Origin: Opitutales bacterium UBA7389
GTDB lineage: Bacteria > Verrucomicrobiota > Verrucomicrobiia > Opitutales > Opitutaceae
Length of the DNA stretch: 10,213 bases
Assembly (NCBI GenBank): GCA_002474325.1
Contig: DKNL01000111.1
Coordinates: forward strand, 1-10,213
Direction of reading: 5' to 3'
Below the pieces are notes generated by a model. That model was given only the letters and a program-made list of their open reading frames with translations, did not search any database and had not been told where the DNA came from. The position numbers were made by a program, and so were the translations under genes. Numbering within the stretch: the stretch's first letter is position 1; the number at the start of each line of letters is the position of its first letter. This document shows positions 1-6,305 of this stretch, one piece after another.

Positions 1-133
1 GCCCATTCCCCATTACAAATATCCGTTGTCCACGAAATTTGTCATGAAGGTCATGAAGTTTACTATATTCAGTATTTTTTAATTTCGGGTCCGGACCGTT
101 GTAAAGTGTATCGTATTCTTTGATTTTACTCAT
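1..133 (-). CDS. N-terminal fragment of a DUF115/MptE-like or sialyltransferase-like surface-glycan protein (cut by window edge)
   Basis: An open frame starts with ATG at 131-133 and runs off the left edge, giving 44 codons. An in-frame stop at 161-163 makes this the first possible ATG. The peptide starts MSKIKEYDTLYNG and ends in GQRIFVMGNG, preceded by a charged segment KLHDLHDKFR. A short lysine/histidine-rich lead-in followed by (K/R)-x-F-(I/V)-(I/M)-GNG, usually continuing PSL, is typical of DUF115/6-hydroxymethylpterin diphosphokinase MptE-like proteins and related bacterial sialyltransferases of surface-glycan loci. The single remaining base (C) fits a following Pro codon. There is no Shine-Dalgarno sequence. 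The codons are A/T-rich (AAA, TTA, ATA), unlike the atp genes, which may reflect transfer. The coding call is fairly sure; the exact family and substrate are not. Confidence 0.6.
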   Translation of the reverse strand, partial: MSKIKEYDTLYNGPDPKLKNTEYSKLHDLHDKFRGQRIFVMGNG

Positions 134-214
134 AGATTTGAAATAGATTAAAATTATGCTTTATTTTTTTAACTGAATTTATTCCTGGAACGTAATTCGA
201 AGGAAAACTGAATC

Positions 215-220
215 ATTATA
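215..220 (-). promoter_or_regulatory. Candidate -10 box for the left-edge gene
   Basis: Read on the minus strand this is TATAAT, a perfect sigma70-type -10 hexamer, 81 bases upstream of the ATG at 133 and in A/T-rich DNA. The hexamer 17 bases upstream (GTAAAA) matches TTGACA at only three positions, so the -35 support is weak. In A/T-rich DNA such a hexamer can arise by chance. Confidence 0.25.
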
Positions 221-264
221 GTTTAACTTTTAGAATTTTTTACCGTATAGCAAATGCTTTTACG

Positions 265-302
265 ATCATTGCGAATAGAACGAAGTGTTCTTTCGCAACG
301 AT
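265..302 (-). other. Long imperfect hairpin downstream of atpC
   Basis: Arms 265-281 and 287-302 pair over 16 positions around a 5-base loop, with one bulged base at 276. At 268/299 the plus strand would have an A-C mismatch, but the minus-strand RNA has a G-U wobble. The structure is therefore better formed in a minus-strand transcript, the direction of the atp operon. No T-run follows on the minus strand, so it does not look like a classic intrinsic terminator. It may be an RNA-stabilising 3' end or a processing site. Confidence 0.5.
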
Positions 303-316
303 ATATCAGTATCTTG

Positions 317-365
317 CTATCGAAAGTGGCTGGAACGAAGTTTGTTATAACGCAGCCTTTCGTAG
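317..365 (-). other. Second imperfect hairpin, in tandem with the first
   Basis: Arms 317-332 and 353-365 pair over 13 positions, with bulges at 320 and 327-328 and a 20-base loop. The loop contains GAACGAAGT (333-341), also present at the apex of the neighbouring hairpin (278-286). AGTATCTTG likewise occurs at 308-316 and 364-372. The 55-56 bp offsets suggest an old tandem duplication of a hairpin unit, although the sequence between the shared 9-mers has diverged. Function unknown. Confidence 0.35.
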
Positions 366-610
366 TATCTTGGATACGTTTTACTATTTTGGTATTCGCC
401 TTGAAGTTCTGACGATCTGGAATCTAAACTTTTTAGAGCATAGAATCAACCTTTAATAAAAATAGCAAAAGTTTTACATTGATAGTAGAACTAAGGGAAC
501 TTGTTGAGTCAATCACGCTTCAATCGTTTTATGCAAAAACCTCGTGAACAGGGCGATCCATTAATCACTCTATTCGCAAACAGCTATTATTAACACTTCC
601 CCTGCTAAAC

Positions 611-1012
611 TCACGATTTCTTTTTCTTCACTAGAATCTGAGCCTGCGCGTAAGCTACCTGAGTCTCTAACATTACGATTTCTTCGTCAGACATTTTTTC
701 TATGGTAGCTAAAGATTCTTCTGCTCTTTTCTGGGCGTCTTCGACAGCTGATTCGTCGATTTCGTCCATGTGAATAGCGTCTTCCGCTAGAATAGAAATT
801 TTATCACCTAAGCATTGAGCGAAGCCTTTACTGATCGCCAGAAATTGCTTTTCTCCCGACTTAGAAACAATAATTCCACCCGGCTCGACTTCTGTGACCA
901 ATGGGATATGGCCGGGAAGAATATTGATTTCACCCGAACTCGTCGGAACCACGATCGAATCGATCGTGTCTTCGTAGACTCTTCCTTTAGGGATGACGAT
1001 TTCGAGTTTCAC
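611..1012 (-). CDS. atpC: ATP synthase F1 epsilon subunit
   Basis: Epsilon is part of the rotating central stalk with gamma and can inhibit ATP hydrolysis through its C-terminal helices. At 133 residues it has normal family length. Residues 1-82 form the N-terminal beta-sandwich, with the typical GEINILPGHIPLVTEV segment (27-42) and LAISKGFAQ (58-66). Residues 85-128 form the two-helix C-terminal domain, ending in a lysine-rich tail. The start is GTG: the same frame meets the atpD stop codon just upstream, so no other upstream start exists. It is last in the operon, 9 bp after atpD with no Shine-Dalgarno motif, which suggests translational coupling to atpD. Confidence 0.96.
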   Translation of the reverse strand: MKLEIVIPKGRVYEDTIDSIVVPTSSGEINILPGHIPLVTEVEPGGIIVSKSGEKQFLAISKGFAQCLGDKISILAEDAIHMDEIDESAVEDAQKRAEESLATIEKMSDEEIVMLETQVAYAQAQILVKKKKS

Positions 1013-1021
1013 GATTCTAAA

Positions 1022-2443
1022 TTAAGATGTTTCCGATGCTTCGAGCACTTCATCTATGGAGCCCTTCATGTAGAAGTCGTTTTCAGTTACGTGATCCAAT
1101 TCTCCGTCAAGAATCATTTTAAAACCTTTGATTGTATCGGTTACGGGAACGATTTTACCGGGGAAGCCAGTGAAAACTTCAGCTACGTTAAATGGCTGAG
1201 AAAGAAACTTCTGGATTTTACGGGCCCGGTAAACCGTTTGTTTGTCTTCGGGCGAAAGCTCATCGAGACCGAGGATAGCAATTATGTCCTGTAGATCGTT
1301 GTAGCGCTGAAGTACACTTTGAACACCCCGGGCCACTTCGTAGTGCTCTTGACCGACTACGTCGGGCTCTAGCGCCTTTGATACGGATGCAAGCGGATCT
1401 ACAGCTGGATAGATACCTAAGTCAGCGATTGCCCGCTCTAATACAATAGTCGAGTCCAAATGCGCAAAGGTATTGGCCGGGGCCGGATCGGTTAAATCGT
1501 CAGCAGGAACATAAACTGCCTGGAAAGATGTAACCGAACCTTTCTTGGTGGAAGTAATTCGTTCCTGAAGCGTGCCCATCTCGGATGCGAGAGTTGGTTG
1601 GTAGCCAACAGCCGATGGAGATCGTCCAAGCAAAGCGGATACTTCGGAACCTGCCTGAGAGAAACGGAAGATGTTATCCACAAAAAGCAACACGTCTTGG
1701 TTCTTTTCGTCACGGAAATACTCAGCCATAGACAAGGCAGAAAGGGCTACTCGCATACGAGCTCCAGGTGGCTCGTTCATTTGCCCATAAACCAAAGCGA
1801 CTTTCGAATTGGCGATATTGTCCTGATCAATAACGCCCGAGTCTGACATCTCGTGGTACAAATCGTTGCCCTCGCGAGAACGCTCCCCTACTCCAGCAAA
1901 AAGCGAATAACCACCGTGAGTCTTAGCGATATTGTTGATCAGCTCCATGATCACAACCGTCTTGCCAACACCCGCTCCTCCAAAAGCTCCAACCTTACCG
2001 CCCTTGATGAATGGGCAAATGAGATCGATAACCTTAATACCCGTCTCTAGGATGTTCGCCTTCGTATCTTGCTCGGTCAGTGGAGGTGCCGGACGGTGAA
2101 TTGGATACTTCTTTTCGTGTTCGACTGATCCCCGCCCGTCAACGGTATCACCAGTTACATTGAAAATACGTCCCAAAACGCCCTCACCAACCGGGACAGA
2201 AATCGGTGAACCTGTATCCACAACATCCATATCGCGTTTCAGTCCTTCAGTTGAGGACATCGCTACTGTTCGGGCGACGCCCTCCCCTAGGTGCTGTTGC
2301 ACTTCAAGAGTCAATTTCTCTTCCTGGCCGCCAACAGTAAAATCGATTGTTAGAGCCTGGTAGATTGCGGGTAACGCATTTTCGGCGAATTGGACATCAA
2401 CAACTGGCCCAATGACTTGTAGGATTTTTCCGGTATTGCTCAT
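1022..2443 (-). CDS. atpD: ATP synthase F1 beta subunit (catalytic)
   Basis: Beta carries the three catalytic nucleotide sites of F1 that make ATP as gamma turns. The 473-residue length is typical. Visible motifs are the Walker A P-loop GGAGVGKT (155-162, Lys161), the GERSREG loop with the catalytic glutamate (Glu187), the Walker B strand VLLFVDN ending near Asp256, and the family signature PAVDPLASVS (346-355). The lever that contacts gamma reads DELSPED (394-400), where the common form is DELSEED, so one acidic residue is replaced by Pro. The ATG at 2443 gives the standard N-terminus (MSNTGKILQVIGPVVDVQF). The gene lies 45 bp downstream of atpG and has an A/T-rich leader without a clear ribosome-binding site. 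Confidence 0.98.
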   Translation of the reverse strand: MSNTGKILQVIGPVVDVQFAENALPAIYQALTIDFTVGGQEEKLTLEVQQHLGEGVARTVAMSSTEGLKRDMDVVDTGSPISVPVGEGVLGRIFNVTGDTVDGRGSVEHEKKYPIHRPAPPLTEQDTKANILETGIKVIDLICPFIKGGKVGAFGGAGVGKTVVIMELINNIAKTHGGYSLFAGVGERSREGNDLYHEMSDSGVIDQDNIANSKVALVYGQMNEPPGARMRVALSALSMAEYFRDEKNQDVLLFVDNIFRFSQAGSEVSALLGRSPSAVGYQPTLASEMGTLQERITSTKKGSVTSFQAVYVPADDLTDPAPANTFAHLDSTIVLERAIADLGIYPAVDPLASVSKALEPDVVGQEHYEVARGVQSVLQRYNDLQDIIAILGLDELSPEDKQTVYRARKIQKFLSQPFNVAEVFTGFPGKIVPVTDTIKGFKMILDGELDHVTENDFYMKGSIDEVLEASETS

Positions 2444-2488
2444 CTGTTAATTTAAAAGTACGATTTAAAAATTATGAAGTGGGCTGCG

Positions 2489-3367
2489 CTAGCTATTGCT
2501 CGAGGTCGCGGCCGCGATTTCCAAAATTTCCTGAGTAATGGCCGCCTGCCTAGCTTTGTTGAATTGCAAGGTGAGTGAATCGATGAGTTTTGTTGCGTTG
2601 TCCTTGGCCGTCTTCATCGCGACCATCCGTGCGCTGTGCTCTGAAGCCCGAGCACTCAGAACCGCTTGATAAGCCTGTCTATCTACGAAAAGCGGTAACA
2701 AGCTGTTAAGAATACTCTTCGGATCCGGCTCGAAACTAAAATTCCGATTGTCCTTCGTCGACTCAAATGGCTCCGCGTCTTTTCCTCGCAACTCGGTAAT
2801 CATTTCATCGAGTCCGTGGATCGGCAAAAGCTTAGCGAATGATTGTGCCTGAGTGAGAACGTTGATAAACCGTGGATACAATACCTCCACTGTGTCGATC
2901 TTGCCAGAGAGAAACTTGTCGATCATAAACTCCGTCATCTGCTTGATCTGTACGTAGGGAACAGCATCATCGATGACGAAATCAGCCATAAGATCACGAT
3001 CCGAGCGGCTAAGGAACTGCCTCCCTTTACGCCCCACGCTGACAAATTTCATAGGTGTCTCCGCCCGGAGGATCTCTCTAAACAAATTGCTATTGAGCGG
3101 TCCGCATAGACCTCGATTTGTAGTGACAAGTATGATACCGCGATTTTTAACTTCCCGTTCTTCGAAAAAAGGATGTTCGAGCTCTTCGATTCTAGTCGAG
3201 ATATGGGAGAGCGTTTCCGCTAACAAAGCTGCATAAGGCTGGCCGGAGAGTGCCGACTGCTGAGCCTTTTTCATCTTTGATGCAGCCACCAGCTCCATCG
3301 CCTTGGTAATCTGGCGAGTATTCTTTACCGACTTAATTCGGCGTCGGATCTCTCTTAAATTCGGCAT
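2489..3367 (-). CDS. atpG: ATP synthase F1 gamma subunit (central rotor shaft)
   Basis: Gamma is the asymmetric shaft that turns inside the alpha3-beta3 head and connects it to the c-ring. The 292 residues fit the family. The N-terminal helix has the conserved pattern of RRRIKSVKNTRQITKAMELV (from residue 8), followed by AASKMKKAQ. The C-terminal helix contains EHSARMVAMKTAKDNA and later NKARQAAITQEILEI, the gamma signature that forms the other half of the coiled-coil shaft. The middle Rossmann-like part (roughly 70-220) includes ILVTTNRGLCGPLN. It lies between atpA (42 bp upstream) and atpD (45 bp downstream). No Shine-Dalgarno sequence sits at the usual distance; a GGAG lies more than 20 bases upstream, too far to be a normal one. 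Confidence 0.97.
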   Translation of the reverse strand: MPNLREIRRRIKSVKNTRQITKAMELVAASKMKKAQQSALSGQPYAALLAETLSHISTRIEELEHPFFEEREVKNRGIILVTTNRGLCGPLNSNLFREILRAETPMKFVSVGRKGRQFLSRSDRDLMADFVIDDAVPYVQIKQMTEFMIDKFLSGKIDTVEVLYPRFINVLTQAQSFAKLLPIHGLDEMITELRGKDAEPFESTKDNRNFSFEPDPKSILNSLLPLFVDRQAYQAVLSARASEHSARMVAMKTAKDNATKLIDSLTLQFNKARQAAITQEILEIAAATSSNS

Positions 3368-3409
3368 TTATCTAAATAAAAAGTAAGCTCCTCGATCTTA
3401 GTTCTTCTT

Positions 3410-4942
3410 TTAATTAAAGCTCGTTTTCCATTCATCGACGGCACTTTTAAGTTCTCTATCTAGATCATCATCGATCTTTGATTTCTCGCGGATCGACGTG
3501 AGTAACGCCTCTTTTCTAGAGGAGAAGAAGTCGCGTAGTGAATTGCTCGCTTCAACGATTTTAGACACATCGATATCATCGAAATAATTGTTCTGCATCG
3601 CCCATAGAACACCCACTTGTTGCTCAATCGGGATGGGATTGAAAGCAGGTTGCTTGAATAGCTCGACGATTCTAGACCCTCGTTCCAACTGAGCCTTGGT
3701 TTTGGCATCCAAGTCTGATCCGAACTGAGCGAAGGCGGCCAACTCTCGAAACTGGGCAAGCTCCAGTTTAATTTTTCCTGCAACTTGCTTTGTCGCCTTA
3801 ATTTGAGCCGCCGAACCTACACGGGAAACCGACAAACCCACTGAGACTGCCGGACGTATACCCTGATTGAAAAGATCGGTTTCCAAGAAGATCTGCCCAT
3901 CCGTAATAGAGATCACATTCGTGGGAATGTAAGCTGAAAGGTCGCCTGCCAAAGTTTCAATAATCGGGAGAGCTGTTAGCGAACCATTACCATTAGCCTC
4001 ATTAACCCGAGCCGACCGCTCAAGCAACCGTGAGTGCAAATAGAAAACATCGCCCGGATAGGCTTCACGCCCTGAAGGGCGTTTCAAGACCAACGACATT
4101 TGTCGGTACGCAGCAGCGTGCTTGGAAAGGTCATCATAAACGATCAAGGCATCCATCCCGTTCGACATGAACCACTCTCCCATCGCCGCTCCGGTGTAAG
4201 GGGCCAAGTACTGGTTGGCAGCGGAATCCGCGGCAGGAGCGGAAACGATAATCGTGTATTCGAGTGCCCCTTTCTCCTCGAGAATTCCAAGAGTACGGGC
4301 GACGTTGGAGTTCTTTTGACCAACCGCGACGTAAATTGAGTACACGGGGCGGAAATCAGGATCACCCGAAGCTAAGCCGACCTTGTTGATGTTGGCCTGA
4401 TTGATAATGGTATCGATAGCGATTGTGGTTTTGCCCGTGCCGCGATCCCCAATGATCAGCTCGCGTTGACCCCGCCCGATTGGAATCATTGAATCGATTG
4501 ATTGGATACCAGTCATCAAGGGCTGATCAACAGATTTCCGCTCAATTATACCTGGAGCGATTTTTTCAACCGGATTAGTTTCCGATGAGTCGATTATTCC
4601 CTTTCCATCCATAGGACGACCCAGGGCGTCGACTACCCGGCCGAGCATGCACTTCCCTACTGGAACGGAAAGCAGTGTGCCTGTACACTTAACCTCGTCG
4701 CCTTCCTTCAAGTGGTTCGACTCGCCGAGAACAACCGCTCCTACTTCATCTTCCTCCAAATTCAACGCGATTCCGATTGTTCCTCCAGGAAACTCGATCA
4801 TTTCGTTGTACATAACCTCCGACAATCCGTCGATTTTCGCTACACCGTCACCGACTGTAAGAATTTTACCCGTGTTGGTGGCTACGGTTTTTGACTGGAG
4901 GTTCGCTATCTGCTGTTCTATCTGCTCTATGACGGAACTCAT
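3410..4942 (-). CDS. atpA: ATP synthase F1 alpha subunit
   Basis: Alpha alternates with beta in the head; its own sites bind nucleotide without catalysis, and it supplies an arginine to the beta active sites. At 510 residues it has full length. The P-loop is GDRGTGKT (165-172, Lys171), Walker B is ALIVYDD (264-270), and the signature PAVSVGLSVS (364-373) is followed by the arginine finger Arg374 in SRVGS. The residue after GDR is Gly168, where most alpha subunits I know, including E. coli, have Gln (GDRQTGKT). The N-terminal helix (1-20, SSVIEQIEQQIANL) is the part that binds delta. The ATG is 33 bp after atpH, with an A-rich leader and no Shine-Dalgarno motif. Confidence 0.98.
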   Translation of the reverse strand: MSSVIEQIEQQIANLQSKTVATNTGKILTVGDGVAKIDGLSEVMYNEMIEFPGGTIGIALNLEEDEVGAVVLGESNHLKEGDEVKCTGTLLSVPVGKCMLGRVVDALGRPMDGKGIIDSSETNPVEKIAPGIIERKSVDQPLMTGIQSIDSMIPIGRGQRELIIGDRGTGKTTIAIDTIINQANINKVGLASGDPDFRPVYSIYVAVGQKNSNVARTLGILEEKGALEYTIIVSAPAADSAANQYLAPYTGAAMGEWFMSNGMDALIVYDDLSKHAAAYRQMSLVLKRPSGREAYPGDVFYLHSRLLERSARVNEANGNGSLTALPIIETLAGDLSAYIPTNVISITDGQIFLETDLFNQGIRPAVSVGLSVSRVGSAAQIKATKQVAGKIKLELAQFRELAAFAQFGSDLDAKTKAQLERGSRIVELFKQPAFNPIPIEQQVGVLWAMQNNYFDDIDVSKIVEASNSLRDFFSSRKEALLTSIREKSKIDDDLDRELKSAVDEWKTSFN

Positions 4943-4975
4943 TGTTTTTTGTATTTAATAAACGGATTCAAAGAT

Positions 4976-5371
4976 TCAAGAAAGGGACGATTCAAGGGAA
5001 GCGAGAGAACTCGCGATCGAAGCATCGTATACATCACAGTCAACGACTACGCATAGACCTCCAATAAGGCTGCGGTCTTCGCGTGTAACTGACCTGACGT
5101 TGCGACCATACTTCGTTGAAAGTTGCTTGGAAATACTCGTGGCAAGCTCTGGGCTGAGCCTACCCGCATGGCTGATGACTGCCGTGCTTTTGGCGACTTC
5201 GCGCTCGACTAGTTTCAAATAGGCTTTGAGAACGGGGATTTGATGACGCTGATTGTTCTTCTCGAGGGTTTTCAAAACCCCGTCAACGCGTTCAACGCAG
5301 AGCTCGCCATTCTCAAAGCTCATCTTGAGGAGCTGTTTCGCAAACCCCTTTATCTGCTTGTCCTGCGTCAT
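4976..5371 (-). CDS. atpH: ATP synthase F1 delta subunit, short form
   Basis: Delta (OSCP-like) joins the top of the alpha3-beta3 head to the peripheral b stalk. The C-terminal half is recognisable: a beta/alpha segment from about residue 61 (STAVISHAGRLSPEL) and the signature SLIGGLCVVVDCDVYDASI (101-119). The whole protein is only 131 residues, whereas E. coli delta has 177. The missing length falls in the N-terminal helical bundle, which has about 60 residues here instead of about 105. The upstream frame meets a TAA within the 13-bp gap to atpF, so a longer start is not available. Position between atpF and atpA is the canonical delta slot, so identity is firm despite the weak, short N-terminus. 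Confidence 0.9.
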   Translation of the reverse strand: MTQDKQIKGFAKQLLKMSFENGELCVERVDGVLKTLEKNNQRHQIPVLKAYLKLVEREVAKSTAVISHAGRLSPELATSISKQLSTKYGRNVRSVTREDRSLIGGLCVVVDCDVYDASIASSLASLESSLS

Positions 5372-5384
5372 TAAAAATTAGATA

Positions 5385-5948
5385 CTAATTGCTTGCGTCA
5401 ACCAGCTGAGCCCCTGCGGACTCGGTAAAACGATTTCGGTCCTCTTCCGAAAGCTCTTCAGAGAGAACTTTGCTGGCAGTGGCCACAACCAGCCGGGCAA
5501 TTTCACTTCTCGCGTCCGAAAGCATTTTGGTCCGGTCGAGCTCGATCTGCTGCTCCGCTTTGGTGATAATCTCCTCTGCCCGAACCACCGCTTCTTGCGA
5601 AGACTTGGAAATTTTGTCTTCCGCCACTGCTCGTGCGTCGTTGACGATTTGCTGCGCTTCTTCAGTCGCCTTTTGGATGATTTCCTTGTGAGAAGCCTCG
5701 GCTTCCGCGAGCTTTGCCTGCATCTCCTCTGTATACTTTAGCCCATCTGCAATCTTGGCCTGGCGTTCGTCGATGGTCGCTAAAACCGGCTTGAACGCGA
5801 ATCGGTAGAGGACATAGGCAACAACGATGAAGCTAATGATTTGCGATAGTAGGAAAGGCCCTTCAATTCCGAACTGATTGAGGATGCCGCCTTCTGCTTC
5901 GGCCCCATGCTCGTTGGTGGCTGCGATGATTGTTGGGAGATATGACAT
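5385..5948 (-). CDS. atpF: ATP synthase F0 b subunit (peripheral stalk)
   Basis: Subunit b anchors the stator: one membrane helix, then a long helix reaching up to delta and alpha. The protein has 187 residues. A polar lead of about 30 residues precedes the membrane helix (about 31-51, LLSQIISFIVVAYVLYRFAF). A long, charged, Ala/Glu/Lys-rich coiled-coil region follows (about 56-165), with repeated AEA, EEAQ and RAEEI patterns. There is only one b gene, so the stalk is expected to be a b homodimer rather than the b/b' pair of cyanobacteria and alpha-proteobacteria. It follows atpE after a 67-bp gap holding a strong hairpin, and precedes atpH by 13 bp. Confidence 0.95.
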   Translation of the reverse strand: MSYLPTIIAATNEHGAEAEGGILNQFGIEGPFLLSQIISFIVVAYVLYRFAFKPVLATIDERQAKIADGLKYTEEMQAKLAEAEASHKEIIQKATEEAQQIVNDARAVAEDKISKSSQEAVVRAEEIITKAEQQIELDRTKMLSDARSEIARLVVATASKVLSEELSEEDRNRFTESAGAQLVDASN

Positions 5949-5965
5949 ATTCCGATGCGTTTAAA

Positions 5966-6007
5966 GAGATGAAATCTCGGCGTCGGCTCCGAGAACGAAG
6001 CCGACGC
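5966..6007 (-). promoter_or_regulatory. Tandem hairpins in the atpE-atpF intercistronic gap
   Basis: Positions 5980-5988 and 5999-6007 are perfect 9-bp inverted repeats (GCGTCGGCT and its complement). In the minus-strand RNA two more pairs (U-G, C-G) close the loop to six bases, giving an 11-pair G/C-rich stem that begins about 8 nt after the atpE stop. A second small stem, GAGAT/ATCTC with a 3-base loop (5966-5978), follows directly. Only a short UCUUU comes after, so full termination is unlikely. Protection of the atpE 3' end, RNA processing or partial termination are plausible, because the c subunit is needed in many more copies than the others. Confidence 0.6.
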
Positions 6008-6015
6008 AAATCTTT

Positions 6016-6222
6016 CTAACCAAGGAAGAGCGCGTAGAATGCTACCGCTTCCGCAAGGGCCATACCGATAATGGCCTGGACCATAATCGCGCCAGAAGCA
6101 CTTGGATTGCGCCCCACTGCTTCCGCTGCCTTAGCCCCGACAAGCCCTACGCCAATCGCCGCTCCTAGACAACCCAAGCCTCCTTGGATGCTTCCGCTCA
6201 TTTCTGCGAGTATTTGAATCAT
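6016..6222 (-). CDS. atpE: ATP synthase F0 c subunit (proteolipid ring)
   Basis: The c subunit forms the membrane ring that carries ions past subunit a. The 68-residue protein is a helical hairpin: helix 1 (about 10-34) is Gly/Ala-rich, the polar loop contains Arg38-Asn39-Pro40, and helix 2 (about 44-67) carries the ion-binding carboxylate Glu58. Aligned with the sodium-binding Ilyobacter c subunit, the Gln32 position is Val25 and the Ser66 position is Ala59, so sodium ligands are missing and proton coupling is likely. The C-terminus stops soon after helix 2, making this a short member. The leader is A/T-rich with no Shine-Dalgarno motif. It lies between atpB and atpF in the standard order. 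Confidence 0.96.
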   Translation of the reverse strand: MIQILAEMSGSIQGGLGCLGAAIGVGLVGAKAAEAVGRNPSASGAIMVQAIIGMALAEAVAFYALFLG

Positions 6223-6305
6223 TATATATATAGGTTATTTTGTTAGCTTCCGATGACGCCGCCCACATGAGAATATGGTCTCAACGCCAAAATTGTTTTC
6301 TTTAA
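6223..6305 (-). promoter_or_regulatory. atpB-atpE intercistronic region: A/T-rich leader of atpE
   Basis: This 83-bp gap is the longest inside the operon. Directly upstream of the atpE ATG is TATATATATA (6223-6232), preceded in the transcript by an A-rich, largely unpaired stretch (GCTAACAAAATAACC). Farther upstream is a small stem with arms 6268-6272 and 6279-6283 around a 6-base loop. There is no Shine-Dalgarno sequence. In E. coli an A/U-rich leader before atpE raises c-subunit translation; a similar role here is inference. Confidence 0.35.

Larger units (their letters stand above)
134..610. other. A/T-rich intergenic region downstream of the ATP synthase operon
   Basis: These 477 bases lie between the stop of atpC and the start of the left-edge gene. 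I see no convincing open reading frame, tRNA or known RNA family. The stretch is visibly richer in A/T than the operon. It holds two imperfect hairpins (265-302 and 317-365), a small 6-bp stem with a 3-base loop at 423-437, and a consensus -10 hexamer at 215-220. I do not see a stem directly followed by a T-run just after atpC, so the operon's termination site is not obvious. Confidence 0.6.

Noticed and set aside
365..390. Small plus-strand stem (GTATC-TTG-GATAC) followed by GTTTT, as an intrinsic terminator
   Set aside because: The stem has only 5 pairs and is A/T-rich, there is no plus-strand gene upstream to terminate, and part of it belongs to the larger hairpin next to it.
815..1294. 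Plus-strand open frame of 159 codons across atpC and atpD
   Set aside because: It runs antisense through two clearly real genes and its translation has no family pattern, with composition imposed by the opposite strand.
2300..2363. CRISPR array, insertion sequence or prophage signs anywhere in the window
   Set aside because: No regularly spaced direct repeats, transposase, integrase or phage genes were seen; the only repeat element found is the REP-like doublet near 7650.
4647..4958. Plus-strand open frame of 103 codons opposite the start of atpA
   Set aside because: Antisense to conserved atpA coding sequence; the peptide is Ser/Pro/Thr-rich with no recognisable domain.
6016..6222. Sodium-coupled ATP synthase
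   Set aside because: The c subunit keeps the carboxylate Glu58 but lacks the Gln and Ser ligands of sodium-binding c rings (Val25 and Ala59 at those positions).
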